Shown here piece by piece: positions 35,976 to 47,220 of a stretch of DNA of 64,000 nt. Location of the stretch: contig BSWB01000005.1 of the NCBI GenBank assembly GCA_033239125.1, positions 53,118,993-53,182,992 of the forward strand, in the 5' to 3' direction. The position numbers were made by a program, and so were the translations under genes. The first letter of the stretch is position 1. The number at the start of each line of letters is the position of its first letter. The DNA is from Fagopyrum homotropicum (Eukaryota; Streptophyta; Magnoliopsida; Caryophyllales; Polygonaceae). The notes beneath the pieces are model-generated. The model worked only from the letters and a program-made list of their open reading frames with translations, was not told where the DNA came from and ran no database searches.

Positions 35976-36132
35976 TACGGCCGTACTACAAACCACGTTC
36001 AGTTCCACGGCCGTGGAACCCTGCAGGAGAAGCGTGATTCATTCCAGGAGCTTTCACGGTCGTGGAATCCATGGTTCAAACCGTGTTGATTCCCACGCTC
36101 TAAATTACGGTCGTGGAACCTTCCACGACCGT
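35976..36132. promoter_or_regulatory. Palindrome cluster in U3 of element A
   Basis: Contains TACGGCCGTA (35976-35985), the 18-bp perfect dyad GTTCCACGGCCGTGGAAC (36002-36019), imperfect TTCACGGTCGTGGAA (36053-36067), and an inverted repeat with 12-bp arms ACGGTCGTGGAA / TTCCACGACCGT separated by CC (36107-36132). Half-sites CCACG and CCGTG lie between. It ends about 80 bp upstream of the TATA box. Regulatory function is inferred from position. The 3' LTR copy is at about 47530-47686. Confidence 0.7.
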
Positions 36133-36210
36133 GATCTTGGCGATCTCTTTCGCCACATTTTGAAGCAACGATCTTTTGAAGATTGGGCCGGACCGATATT
36201 TTATCTTGCC

Positions 36211-36219
36211 CTATAAAAA
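36211..36219 (+). promoter_or_regulatory. TATA box of element A LTR
   Basis: CCCTATAAAAAGACGG is a strong plant TATA context. The copy in the 3' LTR is at 47765-47773. Confidence 0.75.
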
Positions 36220-36790
36220 GACGGACGAAGAGAGATTCCGTCATCCTCGCTTACCCCCGTTTAGACGCGTTTTGCGACCTCGTTCTAGAGTTACGCTTGC
36301 ATCTTCACTTTGGGATTTTTTTGGCGGTTCTTGCAAAAGACGTATTTTGCCCTTTCTTTGGAGTTGCCCTAATCTCGCACTTTTGGTGGAGATTGCTGTG
36401 GAGATTTCCGGATTGACGGAAGATCGAAGTTTTTGGAAGATTGTTGCAAGAAGAATTCTCTTCTTGTTTAGGTTTGATTTGGAAGACGGATTGACATCCC
36501 GTTCTTCTTTCTTTCCTAAGATTGTGATTGTTTGCTTTATTCTGAATCTATTGACAATATTCATTCTTGATTGTGACATTGAGGTTGGTTTGAAGTTTAT
36601 TGAAAGTTTTTGGAAGTTTTCATCTTTAAATCTTTTGATCTTTGAATTTGATATCACAATGATGATTGTTGGCTAAAAACCCTTAACAATTCTAGGGTGA
36701 AGGGTTGATAGTTGTGGCTTAGATGATGATAGATCGATCGTAAACAGATTAGACCCTGAGAGTTAGAGAGAATCGTCGACGAACCCTAAA

Positions 36791-36846
36791 TCACGGTTTG
36801 TTCTTGAGTTCCACGACCGTGGAATCTCAAGATCTACCCGTAATTT
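36791..36846. repeat. Second palindromic module in A LTR
   Basis: TCACGG half-site, then TTCCACGACCGTGGAA (36809-36824), then a CCGTAATTT half-site (36839-36847). In the 3' LTR the core reads CCACCACCGTGG (about 48366). Confidence 0.85.
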
Positions 36847-37443
36847 CCCTTAAGTTTACGAACCTGCTTTTACTTTAATCCAAAGTTAAAGATTTGCTTT
36901 AACTTAGTTTAGGCTTGCCTTTTCTAGGTGGTAGTGAAGCCTCAAAAACCTCTACCTCGATTGTGAGTGTCACAACCGTAATCGGTTAAGTTAGTCTTGA
37001 TCCTTGGATTGCAAGTTTGTGTATTTGACATTAATTCTTACCTTTAGATCCTTTCTATATTGAAGCCTCAACAACCTTTATAGAGAGTGTTTTGTAGGTG
37101 AGTCATATAAGGTTTTTGGAACTTCACCGTACGATTATCTTACATTAGCATACCTTTGCATATCTCAACTCTGTCTTTATATCATTAAGAATATCTTGAA
37201 TCGATTGCCACAACTGGATACTTGGATCTTTAGGATTGTTGTTTTCCCAATAATTTGCAAAGTTCTTACATTCAATTGCTTGATAATCTACGATCGGATT
37301 TATTCTCCCCAAATCCCTATGTTCGATACTCTGGAATTCTTGCTTAACTATATCGATCCGTACACTGCGGGTTCGCTTGCTTGATTTCTAGTTTTATAAA
37401 TTTAAAGCTTATTTGCACGCACGCTAAGTGGCGAACAAGTTTT

Positions 37444-37462
37444 TGGCGCCGTTGCCGGGGAT
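37444..37462 (+). other. Primer binding site of A (tRNA-Asp)
   Basis: TGGCGCCGTTGCCGGGGAT is complementary to the 3' end of plant tRNA-Asp including CCA. It lies 6 bp after the LTR end. This priming type is typical of Athila/Tat elements. Confidence 0.92.
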
Positions 37463-37539
37463 TTGGTTTAGGCCGAATTCGGTTGCGGGTTGTCAAGCTT
37501 GGGAGCTTTGCTCTCGTTATTTAATATCTCTTTGAGTGT

Positions 37540-40500
37540 ATGCGCAGGTCTAGGAACACCGAAGACCTCTTACCTCTTGATCAAGAGTTTGAGAAGACTT
37601 TAAGGCAAAAGCGCAAGGAAAAGAAGATGGCTGAAGGACACGAACGTGATCTTCAAGCGGAGTTGGCGGAGAAGGAAGCTCAACTCCAATGGAATGAGAA
37701 CCTCCGCCAGGATGAAATGGATCGTCATCAATCTCAAGTTAACAATCTACAGGACATGATCTTCCAAATGAGGATAGAACTAAGCGACCTTAAGAATAAG
37801 GGAAGCAAGAAATCCTCAAGAAGGGCATCAAGATCTAGAAGAAAAGGTCACTCATCCGCTGATGATAGTGATTCTTCCATGCCACCACTAGAGGAGATTG
37901 ATCCCACAATCAATGTGAATCCTTTCCATCCACGGGGAGCTGCTAATCGCCGCATTCCACCTAGGAATGCGAGGATCGAACGTGTAGATGAAGAGCTAAG
38001 AACTCTTGGCCAGCGGATGGATCCAACACAACAACCGCGCCGTTTGGGCGTGAATTTCGATGCTGAAGATGTGTAAGGGTTTAGCTTCAACCCTCAAGTT
38101 ATTACTCTTGTTCGCCAAAACCAATTTGGCAAGACAAGCGCTGAATCTCCACACCAATACTTGCAAAACTTTGAGTGTATGATGGAGACAATGAGACCGA
38201 AGAGTGCTACTACCAACAACTATAAGCTCAAGCCTTTCTTCTTCTCCTTGAAGGGGAAAGCTTTGTCTTGGTACCAAGCTCTTCCTAGGGGGAAACTAGA
38301 CACGTGGGAAGACCTTTCCGCGGAGTTCCTCACCAAATTCTTTCCGCCATCCAAAACAGCGGAACTTAGAGGTAAGATCAATGCATTTTCCATGAGGTCT
38401 AACGAAAGTTTGTTTCAATCATGGGAAAGGTTTCAAGACTTGTTATTGGATTGCCCTCATCATGGCATATCCAAGCTTGCATTGCTGGAGATTTACTACA
38501 AGGGGCTGGATGCGGGAACGCAATTCAACCTCCAATCCCTCTCATGTGGAACATTCATGGACATGAGAGAAGATGACGCTTGGGACTTCATTGAGAAGCA
38601 AGCAAGGGTCATAGAGAAGTATTCCCACCGGAAAGTGGAGGGAAATCGTGTGGAGCAAGGAGCAAAGCTCACACATGAAGCTCAAAATCAGATTTTCTCC
38701 CTCAACAATGAGATCAAAGAGTTGAAGGAGGCTATCAAGACCAACTTCCCAAAGCAACAAGAGAAGGATGTTGGCTATTTAGGAAACAACAATGGCGGTG
38801 ATAACACCAACCGCAACAACAACAACAATAACCGGAACAACAACCGGAATAACAATTGGAATGGAAACAACAACAACCGGAACAATAATTGGAACAACAA
38901 TAGGGGTTCAAACAACAACAATTGGCGCTCCAATCAACAAAATTCCGGTAACTCTTATCCTTCCAATGCTAATTCACTAACTCCACCTTCCTCTACTCCT
39001 TTGAAAAGCCAGGGGCAATCATCTAATGGAGGAAACAATACGGGAAAGGAGAAGCCCGATCCCATGTTGGAAACAATTTTGGGAAAGCTTTAAGGGTTGG
39101 AGAACCGCATCATTAAGGTTGACGATCAAATTTCTAAGGTTGATAAAGCTCAAAAGGTTTTAGAAAACCAAATGTTCAGCCATGCGGAGGAAGTTCCTAG
39201 GAATCAAGGGAAACTTCCAGGAAAGACGGAGGACAACCCTAAGGGAAGGGTGATGGCAATCACAACTAGGAGCGGAGTGACTACCACCGATCTGCAGCCT
39301 ACGTTCGTTGAAATCCCCGTAGAGAAAGACAAAGAAAAGGGGAAGGAGAAGGAAGATGCCTACGTTCCTCCTCCAGCTTATAAACCTCCCCTACCATTCC
39401 CTCAATCTAGAGCGAGAGCACGCCTAGATAAACAGTTTGGTAAGTTCATAGAACTCATGAGCAAGCTGCATATTAATATACCATTTATTGATGCTATTGT
39501 AGGTATGCCGGCTTATGGCAAGTTCTTGAAGGAGCTCCTCTCTAACAAGAGGAAGCTAGAAGACTTCGGAGAGGTTAAGATGAGTTCGGATTCTTCGGAT
39601 CTCATCAAGACCATGAAGGAGAAAATGCCCCCAAAGCTAAAGGATCCGGGGTCATTTTGCATTCCCATAGGAGTGGGAGATGTCACATACGATGCGTTAT
39701 GTGATTTAGGAGCAAGTGTGAGCATCATACCACTTGCGTTGTGTAGGAAGATCGGTTTAGGTGACCCTAAACCAGTGAAGATGACGTTGTACATGGCGGA
39801 TCGATCCATCACTCGTCCCGTCGGTATCGTAGAAGACGTCCCGGTCAAGCTAGGTAAATTCTCTGTTCCCATTGATTTTGTCGTGCTTGACATTCCTGCA
39901 GATAGTCCGGTCCCGATCATACTCGGAAGACCGTTTCTTGCAACTTCCGGCTGCATAGTCGATTGCAAGAATGGTAGACTCGCTTTTGATATAGGAGAAG
40001 AGAAAGTAGAGTTCGTTCTTTCCACTTTAGTAAAGGAGCCAATCTTCGATGAGGATACATTCGATATCCAAGACGAAGAAGGTTTGTCTAGGGAGGAGGT
40101 AAGTGCGATTCCCTTTGACGATCCTTTACAAAAGGTTATCACTATGAGTCTAACCAATGTAGGGGAATAAGAAGAGTGCAATGAGGCAATTGAAGCCTTA
40201 GAAACACAAGAAGAGATGGGTGAAGTGGAGTTTGAAAAACTCCACGATGAGGCAGAAAACGTGAGAATCCACGGCCATACACTGTATTCCACGGCCGTGG
40301 ATTTCACAACCAAAACCGTGTCCCACTCTAGGGAGTTATACGGTCATGGAGAAGACATGACAACCGTATTTCCCTTCTACGCCCTAAACCACGGCCGTGG
40401 AGGCCATGAGGAACCCGTAATTTTGGGTGTGGAAAGGAGTGATCGAGACACTTCTTCAACTTCTTCTGATTCTTCTCCCACACACTCATCACCCTTAGAA

Positions 40501-43461
40501 ACTTCTAAGGAGACATCGGATGCTTCTCAAGGATCATTGGAAGCTCCAAAAGCAATGGAACTCAAACCACTTCCTACTCATCTAAGGTACGCTTTTCTAG
40601 GATCTAATTCTACCTTTCCGGTTATTGTTAGTTCCGATCTAAGCATAGATGAACATAATCAGCTCATGATTATCCTTAGGAGACATAGGAAAGCTTTAGG
40701 CTATACTATTGAGGACTTAGTAGGAATTAAACCCTCCCTATGCATGCATAAGATACTAATGGAGGAAGATTTTAGAACTTCAAGAAAACCTCAAAGGCGG
40801 TTGAATCCGACCATGAAGGAGGTTGTCAAGAAGGAAATTCTTAAACTTCTTGATGCAGGTATCATCTACCCTATCTCCGATAGTAAGTGGGTGAGTCCGG
40901 TTCAAGTAGTTCCGAAGAAGGGAGGAATGACGGTCATCACCAACAAAAACAACGAACTCATTCCTACCTGAACGGTGACGGGATGGCGGATGTGCATAGA
41001 CTACCGCAAGCTCAACAATGCAACGCGGAAGGATCATTTCCCATTGCCATTCATTGATCAAATACTTGAAAGGTTAGCACAACATTCACATTTTTGCTAC
41101 CTTGACGGTTATAGTGGTTTCTTTCAGATTCCGATACACCCGGATGATCAAGAGAAGACCACATTCACGTGCCCATGGGGTACGTTCGCTTATAGGAGAA
41201 TGCTGTTCGGGCTTTGCAACGCCCCAGCCACCTTCCAACGGTGCATGATGTCCATCTTCTCCGAATACGTAGAGGAAATCATGGAAGTCTTCATGGACGA
41301 CTTCTCCGTATACGGTTCCTCTTTTAACGATTGCCTTTCTAACCTTTCTCTTGTTTTGCAAAGGTGTGAAGACACTAACCTAGTTCTTAATTGGGAGAAG
41401 TGTCAATTTATGGTTAAGGAAGGAATTGTATTAGGCCACTTAGTCTCTAGTAGAGGGATAGAAGTAGACAAGGCTAAGATAGAGACCATAGAGAAGCTTC
41501 CTCCCCCAATTTCGGTGAAAGGGATAAGAAGTTTCCTAGGACATGCTGAATTTTATAGACGTTTCATTAAGGACTTTTCTAAGATATCAAAACCTCTCAC
41601 TAATCTATTGATGAAGGATGCGGTTTTTGAGTTTTCGCAGGAATGTTTGGATGCGTTTAACACCATTCGGCAAGCTCTAATTTCAGCACCTATTATCCAA
41701 CCCCCGGATTGGACTCTTCCCTTTGAGATTATGTGCGATGCTAGTGACGTAGCTATTGGATCTGTTCTTGGACAACGAAAGGAAGGGCGAACCCATGCCA
41801 TATACTATGCTAGCAAGACGCTAGATGAAGCGCAACTCAACTACGCCACTACCGAAAAAGAGTTTTTAGCCATTGTCTATGCTATTGACAAGTTTCGCTC
41901 TTATCTTGTAGGTGCAAAGGTGATTGTCTACACGGATCATGCTGCGATCCGGTACCTCCTTGCGAAGAAAGATGCGAAGCCAAGGCTAATCAGATGGATT
42001 CTTCTCCTACAAGAATTCGATCTTGAGATCCGCGACAAGAAAGGTTCAGAAAATTCTGTTGCGGATCATTTGAGTCGCCTAACACATCTAGAGGACGACC
42101 ATTTACCCATCGACGACTCCTTCCCGGATGAACACCTACACCTTATTGAGGAGTGCATCGATGTGATCTCCAAAGGTAATGAACCATGGTTTGCTGATTT
42201 TGTTAACTATTTGGTTTGTCAGGAGATACCACCCGGATTATCCTACGCACAAAGGAAAAAGTTCTTTAAGGATGTCCGGGAATACTTTTGGAACGAGCCT
42301 TTCCTCTTTAAGAGAGGTCCGGATGGCATCATTCGGCGATGTGTGCCGGAAGATGAGATGCAAAATGTCATCCGTCATTGTCATTCACTACCTTGTGGAG
42401 GACACGCTAGTTCGAACAAGACTAGCGCAAAGGTATTGCAATCTGGATTCTTTTGGCCTACATTGTTTAAAGATGCACAATCCTTTGTTTCTTGCTGCGA
42501 TGCTTGTCAAAGAACAGGCAATATCTCTAGGAGGAATGAGATGCCCCTCAACAACATCCAAGAGGTGGAGATTTTCGACGTTTGGGGAGTTGATTTTATG
42601 GGACCGTTCCCATCCTCTTGTGGAAACCAATACATACTATTGGCGGTAGATTACGTTTCTAGATGGGTGGAAGCAATTTCCTCTCCCACCAATGATGCCA
42701 TGGTGGTGGTTAAGTTCTTCAACAAGACCATCTTCCCGCGATTTGGGACGCCAAGGACTATCATTAGTGATGGAGGTTCTCACTTCATTGCCCAGCGCTT
42801 TGAAGCTCTTCTAGCTAAGTATGGGGTTACTCACAAGATCGCTACCCCTTATCATCCACAAACAAGTGGACAAGTTGAGATCTCAAATAGGGAGATCAAA
42901 GGAATTCTAGAGAAGACGGTTTCAAGGACTAGGAAGGATTGGTCCTTGAAGCTTGACGATGCATTGTGGGCATACCGGACTGCATACAAGACTCCCATAG
43001 GAACCACACCATACAACCTTGTGTATGAGAAGTCTTGTCACTTGCTGGTAGAGTTGGAGCACAAAGCGTTTTGGGCTATCAAGTGGTTGAACTTCAGCAT
43101 GAAAGAAGCGGGAGAGAAGCGTCTCCTAGACATCAATGAGCTGGATAAACTCCGCTTGAATGCTTATGAAAACGCTAAGATCTATAAGGAGAGGGCGAAA
43201 CGTTGGCATGATAAGCATATCATTCCAAAGGACTTCAAAGAAGGAGATCAAGTTCTCCTCTTCAATTCAAGGCTTCGTCTCTTTCTAGGTAAACTTAAAT
43301 CTCGTTGGACCGGACCTTTTCTAATTAAGCGTATTTTCCCCCATGGTGCAGTTGAAGTATGGGGTGAAACGGGCAGAAGCTTTAGGGTGAACGGCCAACG
43401 ACTCAAGAAGTATACGCCGGAACTCCAAGTTGAAGAGTTCGCGCCTACCGCACTCGAATAA
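37540..43461 (+). pseudogene. Element A gag-pol (Athila), four in-frame stops
   Basis: A single reading frame of about 1,970 codons without a frameshift, broken by TAA at 38074, 39091 and 40168 and TGA at 40969. Gag comes first: a basic/coiled N-terminus, a capsid-like segment (KALSWYQALPRG, FLTKFFPPSKT near 38260-38360) and an Asn-rich tract (38780-38940). Protease has CDLGASVSIIP near 39700. RT has FMDDFSVYG near 41290. RNase H follows (ASDVAIGSVLGQ near 41740, YTDHAAIRYL near 41930). Integrase has HCHSLPCGGH..CCDAC zinc residues (42375-42510) and an Asp, Asp, Glu core (VDFMGPFP near 42590, SDGGSH near 42767, QVEISNREIKG near 42872). The protease-RT linker holds two palindromic modules. ATG 37540 is the first in-frame Met after the primer site. 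The low LTR divergence suggests the stops arose soon after, or just before, insertion. Confidence 0.92.
40262..40436. repeat. Two palindromic modules in A protease-RT linker
   Basis: TCCACGGCCGTGGA at 40288-40301 and CCACGGCCGTGG at 40389-40400. Half-sites ATCCACGGCC (40267), AACCGTG (40314), TACGGTC (40339) and CCCGTAATTT (40419-40428) surround them. They lie inside the open frame but in a stretch with no conserved domain. Confidence 0.9.
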
Positions 43462-43502
43462 GTGCGAGATTGGTCTAGCTACGGACCTTAAACAAAGCGC
43501 TT

Positions 43503-43520
43503 CTTGGGAGGCAACCCAAG
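43503..43520 (+). other. Post-pol hairpin CTTGGG-AGGCAA-CCCAAG (A)
   Basis: A 6-bp stem with a 6-nt loop, 42 bp after the pol stop, in the context AAAGCGCTTCTTGGGAGG. Element B has the same 18 bases at 60001-60018 after its own ORF. Role unknown; it could act in RNA processing, splicing or translation of the downstream ORF. Confidence 0.8.
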
Positions 43521-43704
43521 GTATTGCATTTTCGTTTTTGTTTTTGATTCATAGCTTAGCTTAGAATAGACGTTTTTACTTTGTTTTTGCCTTCGATTCC
43601 TTCCGGTATGTTCGTGTTTTTGGATGTAGGAACGATGAAAAAGAGAAAGGGAAGGATAATGTTGAAGAAAAGTGACGAAATTTGGACTTTGGAGCTTTAC
43701 AGAG

Positions 43705-43840
43705 AGTTCCACGGCCTAAACCACGGTCGTGACAGCTACAGTGCCCGTAATTTCCAAAAGCCTTTGAAAAATCACCAAAACCACGGTTCCGTACAGAACC
43801 ACGGCCGTGGAACACCCCGACAGACCGTGATTTTCAAAAT
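43705..43840. repeat. Palindromic modules downstream of A pol
   Basis: GTTCCACGGCC (43706), CCACGGTCGTG (43721) and CCCGTAATTT (43744), then CCACGGTTCCGT (43781), CCACGGCCGTGG (43799-43810) and ACCGTGATTTT (43823). This is two more half-full-half arrays in untranslated sequence. Confidence 0.88.
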
Positions 43841-44226
43841 TTTGCCTGTGACTATATAAACCACGTTCTTCATAAAAACCACCCACAAAACCCCTCTTCC
43901 ACGACCTAAAAGCCGAATCCACGCCTCCTCTCTCAATTCCTCGTTTCCTAATCGTTTTCAACGATTCTTCTTCCTAAACTGAAGCAAATTCGACCACAAA
44001 TAAGATCCAAGCGACGAATCGAGCGGAAATTCACCAAGGAACGCGCAATTCGGATTTTTCAATCCGAAAATAGGTTTTTCCACTCTTCTTGATCTTTGTC
44101 GATTTGGTTCGTTTTTGTTAGAGATTTTAGGAAGAACTGATTGAGATTGGAAGAAATTAGATTAGGACTGCCTGTTTGTGGAGATTGGTTGTTGATTTGC
44201 TGAGATTTGAGACTTTTTGAGACGAA

Positions 44227-44280
44227 TCACGGTCTCTGGGAGAACCACGGCCGTGGAATCTGTAGAACAGCCCATAATTT
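44227..44280. repeat. Palindromic module before the env-position ORF
   Basis: TCACGG (44227-44232), CCACGGCCGTGG (44245-44256) and CCCATAATTT (44270). The full palindrome ends 33 bp upstream of the ATG at 44289. Confidence 0.9.
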
Positions 44281-44288
44281 CTAACAGA

Positions 44289-45857
44289 ATGGACTTTGTG
44301 AGGAGAGTTTCGGGGAGGATCAAAGAGAAGAAGGATAACCAGAACAAGAAGAGGAAGGGTAATCCCTCCTCTTCCTCATCCTCTAGAGCACTACCACCCT
44401 CTTCCCCTTCACCTCCATCATCACCTTCCTCACCCTCACGACCTAGCCCTAGAGTCCCGACCATACATGAGGATCACCTTGATGCACTCGACAGGATCAA
44501 GGAGAGGGCTGTGATTGGTCCTAGGTACTTGTTGTTGGAGGATCTAGCTCCTCTCAACATAGTTGATGACCTCACTTGGCTCTTGGATAGAGCCGGACTT
44601 ATTGTCTTCTCGGCTATCCGAGAAGACGCTTATGAGGAGATTACACGGGAGGTTGTGACATCTTTTGAGCACAACCATGCAGACAGGACCGTCTCTTTCC
44701 GTCTCATGGAAAGAGACTATCATTTTAGCATCCGTGAGTTTGGGACCTTTTTCGGGTTTCAGGAGACCTTTAACGGTCCCTTTCCTAGTGGCGTTTACGC
44801 CAAGGATTTTTGGGAGGAGGTGGCGATGATTTACTCTAGCGAGGACCGCTGGCAGCCCGCTGACACCAAGGCTAGGTTGATGTACCACCTAGCCTTGAAG
44901 ATTGCTCATCGTGTTCTTTCGGAGTGTCTCTTTCCTAGGACGGAGACGCCCCAAAAGATCAAGAAGGATGAGCTCTTTTTACTCTATTCCATGCTGTACG
45001 GGCGCCGAGCTGACTGTGCCACTCTCTTGGCTGCTACTATGAGCAAGCTCAAGAACAAGAAGAAGGGCAACATCGGATATGGTGGGATAGTTACCCACCT
45101 TGCTAGGAGCTTAGGTGTTGATTTTTTTTCTTGTACCCGCATACCGGCCGTTCCCTTAGGACTCCATGCCTTCATGACTAGGGGTCTCATCTTCCCCACA
45201 CATAGAGGTCCGCCTTATGCGGCCATGCCTTGGGAGAGCAGGACGAGTAGGGGTATAGAGTGGCTACCGGAGTACTCCATTATGGCGGGACGCCATAATT
45301 GGAAGGAGACGTTCGCTGCTATGCATGCGAACAGGATAGCAGCTCCCCCATATGTCCCACCACCAGTTGTTGAGGAGGAGGAGATGGGAGATCAGTTTGA
45401 GGGTGGAGGAGGAGCCGAGCAGGAGTTTGGCACGTTTCCGGATCAGCCGGAGGCGGCCCCCGATGCACCTAGACGTTCTCCACGTCCAGCTAGAGCTTCA
45501 GGCTCGTGTTCTCGCCGCGCTAGCGTGAGTGAGAGACCTACATGGATGACCACACCTCCTGCATGGTACGGAGCTCCACCTCCTTGGTCTATAGAGCAGA
45601 CAGCAGCACCAGCACCAGCACCAACACCATCTGACGCTCGAGCATGGTACAGTTAGGCTCCGGGATGGTATGAGCAGATGCCTGATTGGGCTACCGGACT
45701 TTCAGAGAGAGTGGAAGCATTGGAGATCCGAGCCGATGCTAGAGATGGACGCTTAGACGACCTCGACCACATGATGAGAGACGTCTACCGCCAGCAGTTT
45801 GGGCGGTTCTATGATCCTAGCTTCTCTCCATTCCCGCCTCCACCAGCGCCGCAGTGA
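44289..45857 (+). pseudogene. Athila env-position ORF (ORF-1-like), one amber stop
   Basis: About 522 codons, interrupted only by TAG at 45654-45656, probably from CAG. The frame then stays open to TGA at 45855. The order is a basic N-terminus (MDFVRRVSGRIKEKKD), a Ser/Pro tract, a folded region (DDLTWLLDRAGLIVF, FRLMERDYHFSIREFGTFFG, KARLMYHLALKIAHRVLSE, IVTHLARSLGVDFF), an acidic stretch, then a basic/Ser and Trp/Pro-rich tail. The central region resembles the Athila ORF-1 / putative plant transposon protein family, whose function is unknown. I see no signal peptide or membrane anchor, so a viral-type envelope role is not supported. ATG 44289 is the first true Met of the frame. Confidence 0.75.
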
Positions 45858-45945
45858 TGAGGATTTGATGATTGACCGTTCGCCTTAGACATTCCACCAC
45901 CACTTTGTGAGTTTCTTTTTCTTTTCTTCTTTTCTTCTTTCTTTT

Positions 45946-45985
45946 GAACATTAGGGACAATGTTCGTCCTAAGTATGGGGTGGGA
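45946..45985 (+). other. Central hairpin plus polypurine-like tract (A)
   Basis: GAACATTAGGGACAATGTTC (45946-45965) forms a 7-bp stem closing an AGGGAC loop. TAAGTATGGGGTGGGA follows 4 nt later (45970-45985). The same arrangement precedes the 3' LTR of A, and both positions of B. Confidence 0.8.
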
Positions 45986-47182
45986 TGTACTAAAAGTTTG
46001 TAATAACTCTTACTCACTATGTTTGCTTCTATTCGAGACTATCATTGCATGTTCATTATATTGTTGCACGTTTTATCATTACATTGCATGAAAAAGAACT
46101 TGAAAAACCCATAAAAATTGAAAAATTTTGAAAATTTTGTGCTCCTAATGAATTGAGATGATTTCTATGATAATCACTACTTGTGAATTGAGTTTGATGA
46201 CCATTGCATGCTTAAAAGATTAGTGAATTGAAAAGAAATTGAATGCGTTGATTGTGCTTCTTTTGCAAGTTTCATAATGTGAAGAATGTTACCTAAATCA
46301 TGTTGAGAAATTGAAGTTGAAATCACACTATAAGTTCTTATACTTCTTGTTGAGATGATTAAGGCAATTCGATTTTTCTTTCTTCTTTCTTTGATCATTC
46401 TAGCTCTTCATTGAAATATTGACCTCCTTTACCTATCCGGGAATTTGGAGAAGTGAATGAAAAAGGCATGTTTGATGTGGGAGGGCCATGAGAGCAATTA
46501 TTTGTAATCAAAAGAATAGAAAGAAATTCTAGGTTTGGGGAAGTCAATCATGATGATGAGTAACTCGGCACCATTCACATAGCCGGATGTTTGTGTCTTG
46601 CCAAAGTCGGATTGAGCGATATTCCTAGCGGATTATGGTATGTGCGCTAAGGGTTTGAGGCATCTCGTAAAAATTGAGAAACACCAATCTCCTAGGCTTC
46701 GGTTTTTGTGCACCTCTGTCCATAACTCCAAAAGTAAAGTCGAAAAATGAAAGGAAGAAGAGCGAAGCTCTAAGTTGAAGTGTTGCGGAAACCGCAAAAG
46801 AAGAAGAAGGGTAGTTGTCCACTTTCCCGGATTCATGCACCACATTCCCTAAAAGTTTCCTTCCCTTCCACATTCTAGACCTTTTCTTTGAAAGTCCTTA
46901 AGGTCAAAAGAATGTTATATGACTTTGTGGTCTAAATTGAAGTTTCTTATGATTGATTTTGATAATGTTTGAAGGTTATGATGCTTGTTTAGAAGTTTGA
47001 TTTATTCATGAATTTTCTTTACTCTTTACTCTTTGATTAAGTATATGAAAGTCTTATAAACGATTGAAGCAAGGTTTGAGAATGATCTATTCTTTAAAAG
47101 GCACATTCCTCCAAAAGAAGTATTGCTTTGAGAAGGTACACATATTTCATCCTAACTTTTTTTTAAAGCTTTTTGAAAGACC
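45986..47182 (+). other. Long 3' non-coding region of A
   Basis: About 1.2 kb with no credible ORF. Stretches align with element B 60545-61745: a poly-A/T patch near 46110, GTGAATTG near 46180, AGTAACTCGG near 46560, CAAAGTC near 46602, TTATGGTATGTG near 46632, GGCTTCGGTTTTTGTGCACC near 46698 and TTCCCGGATT near 46822. Conservation without coding suggests cis function. Confidence 0.7.
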
Positions 47183-47215
47183 TTGCTTAGGGACAAGCAA
47201 GTGTTAAGTATGGGG
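47183..47215 (+). other. 3' hairpin plus polypurine tract (A)
   Basis: TTGCTTAGGGACAAGCAA (47183-47200; 6-bp stem, AGGGAC loop), then TAAGTATGGGG (47205-47215), 5 nt before the LTR. It is the plus-strand priming region. The collapsed copy has it at 35629-35661. Confidence 0.85.
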
Positions 47216-47220
47216 TTATT

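Larger units (their letters stand above)
35667..37437 (+). repeat. 5' LTR of element A, 1771 bp
   Basis: TGTTAGCATG...GGCGAACA. Palindromic words cluster at 35976-36132, just upstream of a TATA box at 36211. A further palindromic module lies at 36791-36846. The equal-length partner is at 47221-48991. Confidence 0.95.

Noticed and set aside
36176..36676. 166-codon open frame in the A LTR, with a near-identical one at 47730-48230
   Set aside because: It begins at the TATA box and lies in LTR sequence. It is duplicated only because the LTR is. The translation is hydrophobic, without a domain, and a frame is also open on the opposite strand.
39513..40313. 266-codon minus-strand frame
   Set aside because: It is the antisense shadow of the element A protease region, which is clearly coded on the plus strand.
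44289..45857. Retrovirus-like envelope gene
   Set aside because: No signal peptide, transmembrane anchor or fusion-peptide-like segment is visible. The position alone does not justify the name.
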